The notes under the pieces were generated by a model that saw only the letters and a list, made by a program, of their open reading frames with translations, was not told where the DNA came from and did no database searches. Position numbers and translations under genes: made by a program. Below are positions 9,497 through 17,969 of a DNA stretch of 64,000 nucleotides, in pieces. The stretch comes from Nitrospirae bacterium MYbin3 (GTDB lineage: Bacteria > Nitrospirota > Thermodesulfovibrionia > Thermodesulfovibrionales > Dissulfurispiraceae): assembly GCA_002753335.1 (NCBI GenBank), contig PEAD01000007.1, forward strand, positions 1 to 64,000. The letters run 5' to 3'. The first letter of the stretch is position 1. Each line of letters opens with the position of its first letter.

Positions 9497-10712
9497 CAAA
9501 CGAATATTGGTTGTTGAAGACGAATTCATAACAGCGCAGGATTTGAAATTCGAGCTGGTTAAGCTTGGCTATGAGGTTCCTGACATTGCGGTCAGCGGAG
9601 AAGAAGCCCTGTGCAAAGCCGCTGAATTCAAGCCCGACCTGATCCTTATGGACATTACGCTTGATGGCCCTATGACCGGCATAGACGCGGCTGAGAAAAT
9701 AAGGACGACCCTTAACATACCGACCACCTACCTAACCGCGCATATTGATTCAGCAACTATTGACCAAGCGAAGAAAACAAACCCATACGGTTATCTGCCT
9801 AAACCTTGCACTGCAGACACGCTGAAGACAACAATAGAGATTGCTCTTTATATGAGTGAGGCGGATGCGCAGCGCAGAAAGGCCGAAGCCGCTCTCTGCG
9901 AACTCAATGCAAAGCTGGAGCAGCGTGTCGCTGAAGAGACAGCCTTGAGGCTCGAAAAAGAGCTGCTGCTGATGCAGCAGGCAAAGATGGCGGCCATGGG
10001 CGAGATGATTGGAGCTATCGCGCACCAGTGGAGGCAACCGCTAAATGCGCTGGGGCTGCTTATTCAGGCGACGCAGGATGCGTATGAATTTGGAGAGCTC
10101 AACAAAGAATCCCTCGCAAAGTTTGTGGATGATGGAATGAAGCAGATACGGTTTATGTCAAAAACCATCGACGATTTCAGAAACTTTTTCAAACAGGATA
10201 AACTACCGGTTCTTTTTGATGTAAAGGCGGCTATGGCAGAGGTTCTGGCCCTTATGTCATGGCAGTTGAAGGTCAACAATATCGCTTACAGACTGACCTG
10301 CAAAGAGCACAATCGCACTTTTGAAAATTTTACCGAAATAATGCATTGCTGTGAAATGGCGATGTATGGATTCAAAAATGAACTCGAACAGGTGATTCTA
10401 AATATCATAAGCAATGCAAAGGATGCGCTTGTTCAAAAACATAAGGAAGACAGGAGCCATAATGGCCTTATCAAAATAGAGATCGAAAGGTCTGGAGACA
10501 AGATAATAATTGCTATAAGCGACAACGGCGGCGGGATACCCGAGAATTCTTTGGACAAGATATTTCAGCCTTACTTTACGACAAAGAAAGAGGGTACCGG
10601 CATAGGGCTGTATATGGCTAAGATGATCGTAGAAGGGAATATGGGCGGTTCTATTTCGGCCCACAATAATGGCGGCGGGCCGGAGTTTAAGATAGCGCTT
10701 CCGACTGGTTAG
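9489..10712 (+). CDS. Response regulator-histidine kinase hybrid (REC + HisKA + HATPase)
   Basis: This soluble protein of about 407 residues has a receiver domain at the N-terminus (phospho-acceptor in DLILMDITLDGP, K in GYLPKPC). A coiled-coil linker (about 125-170) leads to a HisKA box GAIAHQWRQPLNALG and an HATPase (NELEQVILNIISNAKDAL, then two G-rich loops). There is no output DNA-binding domain. The ATG at 9489 has GGAG nine bases upstream and overlaps the upstream sensor kinase by 8 bases. REC before HK suggests it receives phosphate from the upstream kinase and passes it on to an unknown final regulator. Confidence 0.88.
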   Translation: MDSKRILVVEDEFITAQDLKFELVKLGYEVPDIAVSGEEALCKAAEFKPDLILMDITLDGPMTGIDAAEKIRTTLNIPTTYLTAHIDSATIDQAKKTNPYGYLPKPCTADTLKTTIEIALYMSEADAQRRKAEAALCELNAKLEQRVAEETALRLEKELLLMQQAKMAAMGEMIGAIAHQWRQPLNALGLLIQATQDAYEFGELNKESLAKFVDDGMKQIRFMSKTIDDFRNFFKQDKLPVLFDVKAAMAEVLALMSWQLKVNNIAYRLTCKEHNRTFENFTEIMHCCEMAMYGFKNELEQVILNIISNAKDALVQKHKEDRSHNGLIKIEIERSGDKIIIAISDNGGGIPENSLDKIFQPYFTTKKEGTGIGLYMAKMIVEGNMGGSISAHNNGGGPEFKIALPTG

Positions 10713-10749
10713 CCGCTTTATAGTTAAAGCAAAAAAAAGCGGTCTTTGT

Positions 10750-10755
10750 TATATT
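10750..10755 (+). promoter_or_regulatory. Candidate -10 box seven bases before a leader ORF
   Basis: TATATT ends so that +1 falls at 10762, the A of an ATG that opens a 20-codon ORF ending on the purH start. No good -35 was found at 16-18 bases. Confidence 0.3.
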
Positions 10756-10761
10756 ATCACC

Positions 10762-10824
10762 ATGGCAGCCGCCGAAATTTTTCAACAAACCAAAAACCAA
10801 GACAGCTCTCCGGAGGGCAATTAA
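10762..10824 (+). CDS. Possible 20-residue leader peptide upstream of purH
   Basis: ATG at 10762 opens a 20-codon ORF ([20 protein letters not shown]). Its TAA stop shares its last base with the ATG of the IMP cyclohydrolase gene (TAATG). The ORF contains the GGAGG that serves the downstream gene, so its translation would be coupled to purH. It has no ribosome site of its own and would have to be leaderless. It may be a chance ORF; conservation is untested. Confidence 0.3.
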   Translation: MAAAEIFQQTKNQDSSPEGN

Positions 10825-11429
10825 TGATTAAACGGGCTTTAATAAGCGTGTCTGATAAAAGCGGTGTGGTGGAATTTGCAAGAGAGCTTTCTTCTATGGG
10901 CGTTGAAATACTTTCTACCGGAGGGACCGCTAAAACTCTTCGCGAAGCGGGCGTGCCGGTCATCGAGGTGTCTGATTACACCGGCTTTCCAGAAATGATG
11001 GACGGCAGGCTGAAAACACTGCACCCGAAGATTCATGGAGGTTTGCTTTCAAGAAGAAGCAATCCACAAGACATGGAGGACATAAAGAAACATGGCATTA
11101 ATACGATTGATGCCGTGGTGGTCAACCTCTATCCTTTTGAACAGACTATATCAAAACCGAATGTGACTTTCGATGATGCCATAGAAAATATCGACATAGG
11201 CGGGCCGGCAATGCTAAGGGCAGCCTCAAAAAACTTTCAGGATGTTGCGGTGATTGTTGATCCGGCAGACTACAGCAATATAGCGGAAGAGATAAAAAAT
11301 TCCAACGGAGAGCTGAGCCGTAATACCAAGCTGCGGCTTGCTCAAAAGGTGTTTGCGCATACAGGACGCTACGACTCGCTTATTGCCGGATATCTCGAGA
11401 AGGCAGTGTCAGGGGGGGGCAGCATATGA
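10824..11429 (+). CDS. Stand-alone IMP cyclohydrolase (PurH N-terminal domain only)
   Basis: This 201-residue protein matches only the MGS-like IMP cyclohydrolase half of bifunctional PurH, which closes FAICAR to IMP. It opens [24 protein letters not shown] and carries [52 protein letters not shown] and ends [17 protein letters not shown]. This is the boundary where the AICAR transformylase domain would begin in PurH. The start at 10824 has GGAGG eight bases upstream. The stop overlaps purD by 4 bases, so the truncation looks like a natural domain boundary, not a frameshift. The formyltransferase half must be encoded elsewhere. Confidence 0.9.
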   Translation: MIKRALISVSDKSGVVEFARELSSMGVEILSTGGTAKTLREAGVPVIEVSDYTGFPEMMDGRLKTLHPKIHGGLLSRRSNPQDMEDIKKHGINTIDAVVVNLYPFEQTISKPNVTFDDAIENIDIGGPAMLRAASKNFQDVAVIVDPADYSNIAEEIKNSNGELSRNTKLRLAQKVFAHTGRYDSLIAGYLEKAVSGGGSI

Positions 11430-12697
11430 AAGTGTTGGTGGTTGGAAGCGGTGGAAGGGAGCATGCGATAGTCTGGAAGCTCTCGCAGTCAAGACATGTG
11501 GATAAAATTTACTGCACGCCCGGGAATGCCGGCATCGCTGATATTGCGGAATGCATATCGGTTGACACGTCAGACTTCAAGGGGCTTATAGATTTTGTGA
11601 AATACGACTGGATAGACCTTACCTTTGTTGGGCCGGAAGAACCGCTTTCCAGAGGCATTGTGGATGCGTTCGAAAAAGAGGGCAGAAAGATCGTGGGCCC
11701 GACAAAGGATGCGGCGCAGCTCGAATCCAGCAAAGTCTTTTCAAAAGATTTTATGAGACGCTATAAGATTCCGACCGCGGAATACAAGGTTTTTTCATCG
11801 CACCCGCAGGCCGAGGACTATGTACGTATGAAAGGAGCCCCAATAGTTATCAAGGCGGACGGACTTGCCGCAGGCAAAGGGGTTATCGTTGCATCAACAG
11901 TTGACGAGGCTATCAAGGCCATCAGGCTGATAATGAAGGACCGCGCCTTTGGCGATGCCGGAGACAGGATTGTTGTGGAAGAATGTTTGCAGGGAGAAGA
12001 AGCATCTTTCATGGCTTTTACCGATGGGATAACTATTGTGCCTATGGTAAGCTCGCAGGACCACAAGCGGGTTTATGATCAGGACAAGGGGCCAAATACA
12101 GGCGGAATGGGGGCTTACAGCCCTGCTCCGGTTGTAACAAAAGAGCTTGAAGAGTTGGTTATGGAGAAGGTTATGAAACCTACGGTTCTGGGCATGAAGT
12201 CCGAAGGCATAGTTTTTAAAGGGATTTTGTATGCCGGACTGATGATAAAAGATGGTGTGCCCAATGTGCTTGAATTCAACTGCAGACTCGGAGATCCCGA
12301 AACCCAACCTGTATTGATGAGGCTCGACAGCGACTTTTACGAAATATGCGATGCGATAGCCTGCCAGAAGCTTTCTGAAATAAATATTTCTTGGAAAGAT
12401 GAAGCTGCTGTTTGCGTGGTTCTAGCGTCGGGCGGATATCCGGGAAAATACGATAAAGGCAAGATCATTTCGGGGCTGGACGAGGCCGCAAAGGTTGCCG
12501 ACTCTTTTGTTTTTCATGCAGGAACCTCTTTTGAGAATGGGAAAATTGCAACAAACGGAGGCCGCGTGCTTGGCGTAACAGCGACCGGCGCAGATATTGC
12601 TGCCGCTAAAGCTAAGGCTTACGAAGCTGTCAGCAAAATCAGTTTTGAGGGCATGCATTACAGAAAAGACATTGCCGACAGGGCAATCAAAAGGTGA
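11426..12697 (+). CDS. purD: Phosphoribosylamine-glycine ligase
   Basis: This ATP-grasp enzyme makes GAR in purine synthesis. The 423 residues include [33 protein letters not shown], the ATP-grasp loop [12 protein letters not shown], and the metal-binding [13 protein letters not shown]. Normal length for the family. It overlaps the IMP cyclohydrolase gene by ATGA and the DUF89 gene by GTGA, showing one operon. Confidence 0.97.
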   Translation: MKVLVVGSGGREHAIVWKLSQSRHVDKIYCTPGNAGIADIAECISVDTSDFKGLIDFVKYDWIDLTFVGPEEPLSRGIVDAFEKEGRKIVGPTKDAAQLESSKVFSKDFMRRYKIPTAEYKVFSSHPQAEDYVRMKGAPIVIKADGLAAGKGVIVASTVDEAIKAIRLIMKDRAFGDAGDRIVVEECLQGEEASFMAFTDGITIVPMVSSQDHKRVYDQDKGPNTGGMGAYSPAPVVTKELEELVMEKVMKPTVLGMKSEGIVFKGILYAGLMIKDGVPNVLEFNCRLGDPETQPVLMRLDSDFYEICDAIACQKLSEINISWKDEAAVCVVLASGGYPGKYDKGKIISGLDEAAKVADSFVFHAGTSFENGKIATNGGRVLGVTATGADIAAAKAKAYEAVSKISFEGMHYRKDIADRAIKR

Positions 12698-13551
12698 ATG
12701 TACATCTCGACTGCTTCCCCTGCTTTCTAAAGCAGACACTTATTGCTGCAAGGCTTGGAACCGATGACCTAATAATGCAGGAGCGGCTGGTAAAGGGAGT
12801 CCTCGACGAGATAGGGGCTACCGACATGAACCGCCCTCCCGCTTATTCGACAACCTTCCTGCATAGAAAGATTAGGGATATTTTGGGGAAAGACCCATTT
12901 AAAGACAACAAATCCGAATATAATCAAAAGGCGCTGAAGCTGTATCCCGCACTAAAAAAAATGGTGCATGATAGCAAAGACCCTCTGTGGACAGCAGCGA
13001 GGCTTGCGATAGCCGGAAACATAATAGATTTTGGCATATACAGCTCGATTGATATCGAAGGCACCGTGAAAAGGGCTCTAGAAACCCCGCTTGCGGTTGA
13101 CAATTACGCTGAACTCCGCAAAACACTTAACGAAGCTGATGAAGTTCTATATCTCCTGGACAATGCAGGGGAGATAGTATTCGACAGGATACTTATAGAG
13201 CAGCTGAAAGACAACGGCATAAAAACCAAGGCGGTAGCAAAGGGGATGCCGGTGCTTAATGATGCCACCCTTTATGATGCTAAAGAGGTTGGGCTGACCG
13301 ATGTATGTGAGGTGATAGACAACGGCTCCGACTGCATCGGCACTATTTTGGATATGACACCTGAGACTTTTAGAGATGAGTTCGAAAATGCGCGGCTTGT
13401 GATAAGCAAAGGACAGGGAAACTTCGAGACGCTTTATTCTCCTGGCAAATCTGCCTCAAAAAACAAACAAATATTTTTTCTTCTTCAATCAAAATGCGAG
13501 GTTGTATCAAGAGAGCTCGGTTATGAAAAAGGGGCTATGTTGCTTATTTAA
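12694..13551 (+). CDS. DUF89/ARMT1-like metal-dependent phosphatase family protein
   Basis: This 285-residue protein starts with GTG overlapping the purD stop. It has CFPCFLKQ near the N-terminus, DNAGEIVFD (residues about 153-161), DNGSDCIGT, and ISKGQGNFETL, which are the conserved metal and phosphate-binding elements of DUF89. Characterised DUF89 proteins are Mn/Co/Ni-dependent phosphatases proposed to remove damaged or overflow phosphometabolites. Being translated directly after purD suggests a damage-control role in early purine synthesis, for example on phosphoribosylamine breakdown products; that substrate is inference. Confidence 0.85.
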   Translation: MNVHLDCFPCFLKQTLIAARLGTDDLIMQERLVKGVLDEIGATDMNRPPAYSTTFLHRKIRDILGKDPFKDNKSEYNQKALKLYPALKKMVHDSKDPLWTAARLAIAGNIIDFGIYSSIDIEGTVKRALETPLAVDNYAELRKTLNEADEVLYLLDNAGEIVFDRILIEQLKDNGIKTKAVAKGMPVLNDATLYDAKEVGLTDVCEVIDNGSDCIGTILDMTPETFRDEFENARLVISKGQGNFETLYSPGKSASKNKQIFFLLQSKCEVVSRELGYEKGAMLLI

Positions 13552-13576
13552 GCAGCATAGCACAATCCAGGTGTTC

Positions 13577-14146
13577 ATGATGAATTTTTTACAGCGTCTA
13601 TTTAAAAAGAAACCTTCAGAACGGATTGAAAAGAAGTTTGTGGAGCGTCCACCTGACTGGAGCCTTAAAATTTCTGATCTTATGGAAGAGATGAAGGCAG
13701 GCAAGCGCAAATCGATTTCTGGTCAAGAGATTGATTGGGCAAGAGAATATGAACGCAGCTTAATACCTCAAGGCTATAGATTCCCACAAAAAGGCGACCT
13801 GTATGAAGCCTTAAAAGATATGACTGTAGATTATATTACGGCGTGGTCTGCGCCTTATTCGGGCGGCGGCGAGACTAGCCTGATGATAGGGGAGCAGGTA
13901 TGGATAGATGCAGAAATAAAAGAGCCCAATCCTATTGGAGCCTATGCGCTGCCGGTTAAATATGAGCAGATGGAACAAAGAATTGTGGCAAAAGAAGAAA
14001 GAGAAAGTCCGAAATATGGCGGCTTTCATTTTTATCTAACTACCGTAGAATTGAACGAAAACTTTAAACTGCTGCAGACCGGTTATAAAAAGTGGCAAAA
14101 CGTATTGAATCTAACCGACGCAGGCAGAAGCAGGCGTATATCTTGA
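13577..14146 (+). CDS. Hypothetical protein, 189 residues
   Basis: I do not recognise this protein. It begins MMNFLQRLFKKKPSERIEKK (ATG at 13577 or 13580; a start at 13502 or 13523 would overlap or crowd the DUF89 gene). A basic amphipathic N-terminus is followed by a mixed alpha/beta sequence with a GGGETSLMIGEQVWIDAE stretch. There is no signal peptide or membrane helix. It sits 25 bases after the DUF89 gene, on the same strand and probably on the same message. Confidence 0.6.
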   Translation: MMNFLQRLFKKKPSERIEKKFVERPPDWSLKISDLMEEMKAGKRKSISGQEIDWAREYERSLIPQGYRFPQKGDLYEALKDMTVDYITAWSAPYSGGGETSLMIGEQVWIDAEIKEPNPIGAYALPVKYEQMEQRIVAKEERESPKYGGFHFYLTTVELNENFKLLQTGYKKWQNVLNLTDAGRSRRIS

Positions 14147-14236
14147 ATGCATGTTATCCCCTTTGTATCCCATTGTTTTTCTGTTTTAAGCGGACGAATA
14201 TTCCTTAAAACTCAAAGGCATTCTCCAAATTTCCCC

Positions 14237-14266
14237 TTGACAACCTGGTTTGCTACCTGCTAAACT
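14237..14266 (+). promoter_or_regulatory. Sigma-70-type promoter for rpsU
   Basis: TTGACA (14237-14242), an 18-base spacer, then TAAACT (14261-14266). Start of transcription would be near 14273, leaving a leader of about 33 bases with an AG-rich stretch (GAGAGAGAGGGG) before the rpsU ATG. Confidence 0.6.
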
Positions 14267-14305
14267 GTCAAATCCTATAAAGAGAGAGAGGGGTGATAAA
14301 CAGGT

Positions 14306-14512
14306 ATGCCCTCTGTTAAAGTAAAAGATTCAGAGTCATTCGAGTCGGCTCTCAAGCACTTTAAAAAGCAGTGCGAGAGAGAAGGCATCTTGTCCGAGAT
14401 AAAAAAAAGGGAGCATTACGACAAGCCGAGCATTAAGAAGAAAAAGAAGATAATTGCTGCACGCAAAAAGGCCGTAAAAAGATCCAGACCCGCACCGAAA
14501 CCAGCGAAATAA
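14306..14512 (+). CDS. rpsU: 30S ribosomal protein S21
   Basis: This is a small basic ribosomal protein of 68 residues. It has the family pattern [45 protein letters not shown] and a Lys/Arg/Pro-rich tail. It sits before yqeY and dnaG, the classic macromolecular synthesis neighbourhood (rpsU-dnaG), here with yqeY and a NIF3-like gene between. Confidence 0.96.
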   Translation: MPSVKVKDSESFESALKHFKKQCEREGILSEIKKREHYDKPSIKKKKKIIAARKKAVKRSRPAPKPAK

Positions 14513-14514
14513 AG

Positions 14515-14548
14515 AAACCGGCCTTAAAAAGGCCGGTTTTAATTTTTT
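14515..14548 (+). terminator. Rho-independent terminator after rpsU
   Basis: AAACCGGCCTT, loop AAA, AAGGCCGGTTT followed by TAATTTTTT. An 11-bp perfect stem with a T-rich tail, right after the rpsU stop and 12 bases before yqeY. It may act as an attenuator so that rpsU is expressed more than the genes after it. Confidence 0.9.
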
Positions 14549-14560
14549 AATAAACATCCA

Positions 14561-15016
14561 ATGGAAGATATTTTTCAAAAAATAGACCAAGATCTCAAAG
14601 AAGCGATGAAGGCAAGGGCTGAAGTCAGGCTTTCTGCTATCAGAATGATTAAAGCTGCGCTCAAGAACAGGTCAATAGAGAAGATGGGGCAGCTTTCTGC
14701 GGATGAAGTTATCAGTGCGCTTTCCTCTCTTGCAAAGCAGCGCAGGGAGTCGATAGAGCAATTTCTGGCTGCAGGAAGAACAGAGCTTGCGGACAAGGAA
14801 AAGCAGGAACTTGAAGTTCTTCAGGAGTATCTCCCAAAACAGCTTTCTGCTGAAGAGATTGATGAAATAATAAAGGCGGCCATTGCAGAATGTGGAGCTG
14901 TATCCCCAGCCGATATAGGCAAAGTAATGAAAATCGTTTCTCCAAAAACCAAGGGCATGGCTGACGGCAAAGCGGTCAACCAGAGAGTGAAAGAACTCAT
15001 TACGCCCGCTTCTTAA
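14561..15016 (+). CDS. GatB/YqeY family protein
   Basis: This 151-residue protein has the YqeY layout: an N-terminal helical half (EDIFQQKIDQDL-like start, KARAEVRLSAIRMIKAALKN) and a C-terminal half resembling the tail domain of GatB (LPKQLSAEEIDEIIKAAI, IGKVMKIVSPKTKGMADGKAVNQRVKE). It is proposed to bind tRNA or aid amidotransferase function, but a defined activity is lacking. It starts right after the rpsU terminator. Confidence 0.92.
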   Translation: MEDIFQKIDQDLKEAMKARAEVRLSAIRMIKAALKNRSIEKMGQLSADEVISALSSLAKQRRESIEQFLAAGRTELADKEKQELEVLQEYLPKQLSAEEIDEIIKAAIAECGAVSPADIGKVMKIVSPKTKGMADGKAVNQRVKELITPAS

Positions 15017-15037
15017 TCTCAGTAATGCATTACAGAA

Positions 15038-15169
15038 AACCACAGAGCGCTCAGAGAAAAAGCTATACAAAAGAGTTCACAGAGTTTTTTTATGGCACAT
15101 TTTTGGTGTCTTCTCTGTGAGTGTTATTCTGTTTTAAAAATATTTTATTATCTCTGTGACCTCTGTGGT
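15038..15169. repeat. Nested palindromic intergenic repeat (CACAGAG/CTCTGTG type)
   Basis: The 206-base gap between yqeY and the NIF3-like gene holds an outer pair of inverted arms, ACCACAGAG... at 15038 and ...CTCTGTGGT ending 15169 (15 of 19 positions complementary). An inner pair is TCACAGAG near 15077 and CTCTGTGA near 15112. The whole could fold into one long imperfect hairpin. It has no coding content. Confidence 0.6.
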
Positions 15170-15222
15170 AAAAGCTTTTAAAGGTTTAGATATTCCCTAA
15201 AATAAATTGTGAGGTAACCGGA

Positions 15223-16179
15223 ATGAAACTGTCAGAATTTTACAGAAAGGCGTTGTCGGCCGCAATCGAAAATGACCCGCGCGGAAAAGAGTTTGTTGAA
15301 CAGGAGCTCGCAAGAAAGAAAAAAGATTTTGAAAAGCTTACGGGAGAGGAAAAAGAAAATTTCGATCCGGAAAGTCTTTTAAATCCATATGCTGATTCTA
15401 AAATGCTCTATGGAACCGGCGACGAGGAGATAAAAAGAGTCCTTGTGGGCATCGATATTGATGTGTCTGAACTTTTGCTTGCCGAAAGCCTGAGAGCCAA
15501 AGGCCGCAGTGTTGATCTTGTGCTTGCCCATCATCCCGAAGGCAGGGCTTATGCGAACCTTTATAATGTGATGAATATGCAGGCCGATATTCTGCATCGT
15601 TTCGGAGTGCCGATAAATACGGCAGAAGCTCTCATGGAATCGCGCGTAAAGGAAGTTGAAAGAAAGCTTATGCCCGCAAACCACTCAAAAACTGTGGATG
15701 CAGCAAGGCTTCTTAACATCCCGCTTATCTGCCTGCACACTATGGCTGACAACATGGTGGCAACATTCCTTCAGCAGAATTTTGAGGATAAGAAGCCTTA
15801 TACGTTAGATGACGTAATAACCATGCTTAACGAAATTCCGGAATATAAAGTCGCAAAAAAAGAGAGTTTCGGGCCGCGCATTCTTATCGGATCAAAGAAC
15901 AGAAAAGCCGGAAAAATATTTGTTGATATGACCGGAGGAACAGAGGGCTCCAAAGAGATTTTCTCAAGCCTTTCGTTAAGCGGAATAAACACCATAGTAG
16001 GCATGCACCTTAGTGAAGATCATCGCAAAGAAGCCGAGAAAAATAACATAAATGTGGTTATCGCCGGACATATAGCGAGCGATAATTTAGGCCTGAACCT
16101 TCTCTTCGACCAGATTTCGAAAGGCGATGAAATCGAGTTTCTCGAGTGTTCAGGGTTCAGAAGGGTCAGCAGAACATAG
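15223..16179 (+). CDS. NIF3-like dinuclear metal-center protein
   Basis: This 318-residue protein resembles the NIF3/YqfO superfamily: a HHPEGRAY element (residues about 106-113) gives metal-binding histidines. A C-terminal segment, GMHLSEDHRKEAEKNNINVVIAGHIASDNLGLN, provides the second metal site. The N-terminus is longer than in typical bacterial members. The biochemical role is unknown, although the family often sits next to dnaG or rpoD as here. The start at 15223 has GAGG nine bases upstream. Confidence 0.82.
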   Translation: MKLSEFYRKALSAAIENDPRGKEFVEQELARKKKDFEKLTGEEKENFDPESLLNPYADSKMLYGTGDEEIKRVLVGIDIDVSELLLAESLRAKGRSVDLVLAHHPEGRAYANLYNVMNMQADILHRFGVPINTAEALMESRVKEVERKLMPANHSKTVDAARLLNIPLICLHTMADNMVATFLQQNFEDKKPYTLDDVITMLNEIPEYKVAKKESFGPRILIGSKNRKAGKIFVDMTGGTEGSKEIFSSLSLSGINTIVGMHLSEDHRKEAEKNNINVVIAGHIASDNLGLNLLFDQISKGDEIEFLECSGFRRVSRT

Positions 16180-16194
16180 CCTGACTCACAAACC

Positions 16195-17943
16195 GTGAAG
16201 TCTGACAACCTAGTTGAAGACATCAAGGCAAGGCTCGATATAGTCGAGCTTATCTCCGAACATGTCGAACTGAAACGTTCAGGCAGCAACTTCAAGGGGC
16301 TTTGCCCGTTTCATGCCGAAAAGACCCCGTCATTCATGGTAAGCCCCGCAAAGCAGATATTCCATTGTTTTGGCTGCAGCAAAGGCGGTGATATATTTGG
16401 CTTTACCATGGGCTACGAAAATATGGATTTTTCAGAAACGCTCTCTTTTCTTGCTGATAAGGCCGGTCTTAATATCGATGAATACAGAGGTGCGAAAACA
16501 GACAAAGGCATAAAAGAAAATGTTTTGGCTGCTCAGGTTGAGGCTTTAAATTTTTTCAGACAAAACCTGTCAAAGTCGAAACAGGCAAAAAAATATCTTG
16601 AAGACAGAGGTGTTTCGGAAGAGACTGCTGCAGTATTTTCTCTTGGCTACACAATATCTGACAGGGATGCGCTTTATAAGAAGCTCAAAGCCAAGGGACT
16701 GTCGGATGCGCATATAAAAGCATCGGGGCTTGTGAACTTCGGAGAAAGGGGCCCGTACGATTTTTTTCGTGACCGCTTAATGTTTCCCATATTTGATCTG
16801 CAGGGTAAGCCGATAGCATTCGGAGGCAGAACATTTTCATCATCAAAGGAAATACCTAAATACATAAACTCTCCTGACAGTCCGGTGTTCAGAAAAGGCG
16901 AGACCTGCTTTTCTCTAGACAAGGCAAAGTCTGCTATTGTGCAGAAGAAATATTCGGTGATAGTCGAAGGGTACTTGGACGCGATAATGTGCCATCAGCA
17001 CGGGATTGCAAATGTTGTTGCGCCTCTCGGTACGGCGCTTACGGCAGGACAGGTGAAAAGACTCAAACGGTTTGCCGAGAAAGTGGTGCTTGTGTTTGAC
17101 GGCGATTCCGCAGGCATTTCGGCCACCAAGAGGGCTTTGTCAGTAGTTTTCGGCGAAGGCCTGCAGGCTAAAGTGCTTATTCTGCCGGAAGGCGAAGATC
17201 CTGATTCTTACCTAAAGAAGCACGGGGCAGAAAAGTTCAGGAAGCTCATGGCCGGAGCGCTGTCACCGGTAAATTTCCTGCTGAAATATTCCGGCAGCAA
17301 CAGACTTGATGCGGTTCGGCTTGCCATACAGTCGATCGCTGCATGTGCTGATTCTTTGCAGCGTGATGAACTGGTTAGAGAACTGGGTGAACGATCTGGG
17401 GTAAGCGAACTTACCCTCAGACAAGAACTAAAAACAACCGTACAAAAAACATTTAAGAACTCGGGGCAAAATCGGAATTCCGGCAGAAACGAAACCCATA
17501 TTCGGGCAGACCAGACAAATAAAGAGGAGCTGCTGCTTTTAAATATCATGCTTACGATGCCCGAGAAAGCTTATGATATACTGCATGGCATTGAAGGCGG
17601 CTTTATCGAAAATACGGTCATAAGGGCAATATTTGATAAGGCCGCAAAATTTATCAAAAACAAATCACAGTCCGCTAATCTAACAAATGCACTTCTTGAT
17701 GTTTGCAGCGATGATGAGCGCGTAATGATAACCAAACACTCTATCTCTCATGAATGCGACATTGAGCATGCAGATACAGCCATAGAGGATTGCATTTCGA
17801 AAATAAAGCTTCGTGAAATAGAAAAGAAGATAAAAGAAGCGGAGCTCAAGGCCAATGAAACAGGAGATTTAAAGGAGCTGAGTCTGCTGCTTACCGAAAA
17901 AAATGAGTTTAACAATAAGCGGATGCTTAGAGGCCAGGGATAA
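16195..17943 (+). CDS. dnaG: DNA primase
   Basis: This enzyme makes RNA primers at the replication fork. The 582 residues start at a GTG. They contain the CHC2 zinc finger (CPFHAEKTPSFMVSPAKQIFHCFGC), the catalytic TOPRIM core (VIVEGYLDAIMCHQHG, VLVFDGDSAG), and a C-terminal region (about 430-582) for DnaB interaction. Normal length. It lies 15 bases after the NIF3-like gene. Confidence 0.97.
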   Translation: MKSDNLVEDIKARLDIVELISEHVELKRSGSNFKGLCPFHAEKTPSFMVSPAKQIFHCFGCSKGGDIFGFTMGYENMDFSETLSFLADKAGLNIDEYRGAKTDKGIKENVLAAQVEALNFFRQNLSKSKQAKKYLEDRGVSEETAAVFSLGYTISDRDALYKKLKAKGLSDAHIKASGLVNFGERGPYDFFRDRLMFPIFDLQGKPIAFGGRTFSSSKEIPKYINSPDSPVFRKGETCFSLDKAKSAIVQKKYSVIVEGYLDAIMCHQHGIANVVAPLGTALTAGQVKRLKRFAEKVVLVFDGDSAGISATKRALSVVFGEGLQAKVLILPEGEDPDSYLKKHGAEKFRKLMAGALSPVNFLLKYSGSNRLDAVRLAIQSIAACADSLQRDELVRELGERSGVSELTLRQELKTTVQKTFKNSGQNRNSGRNETHIRADQTNKEELLLLNIMLTMPEKAYDILHGIEGGFIENTVIRAIFDKAAKFIKNKSQSANLTNALLDVCSDDERVMITKHSISHECDIEHADTAIEDCISKIKLREIEKKIKEAELKANETGDLKELSLLLTEKNEFNNKRMLRGQG

Positions 17944-17969
17944 GAGTTCAAGCCTATCCTAAGACTTCT

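Noticed and set aside
10713-10742. Possible terminator after the REC-HK gene (GCTTTATAGTTAAAGC then an A-run)
   Set aside because: The stem is only 6 bp and the following run is A, not T, on the coding strand.
13502-13576. Upstream extension of the orphan at 13577
   Set aside because: It would overlap the DUF89 gene and encodes a Cys-rich stretch unlike the rest of the protein.
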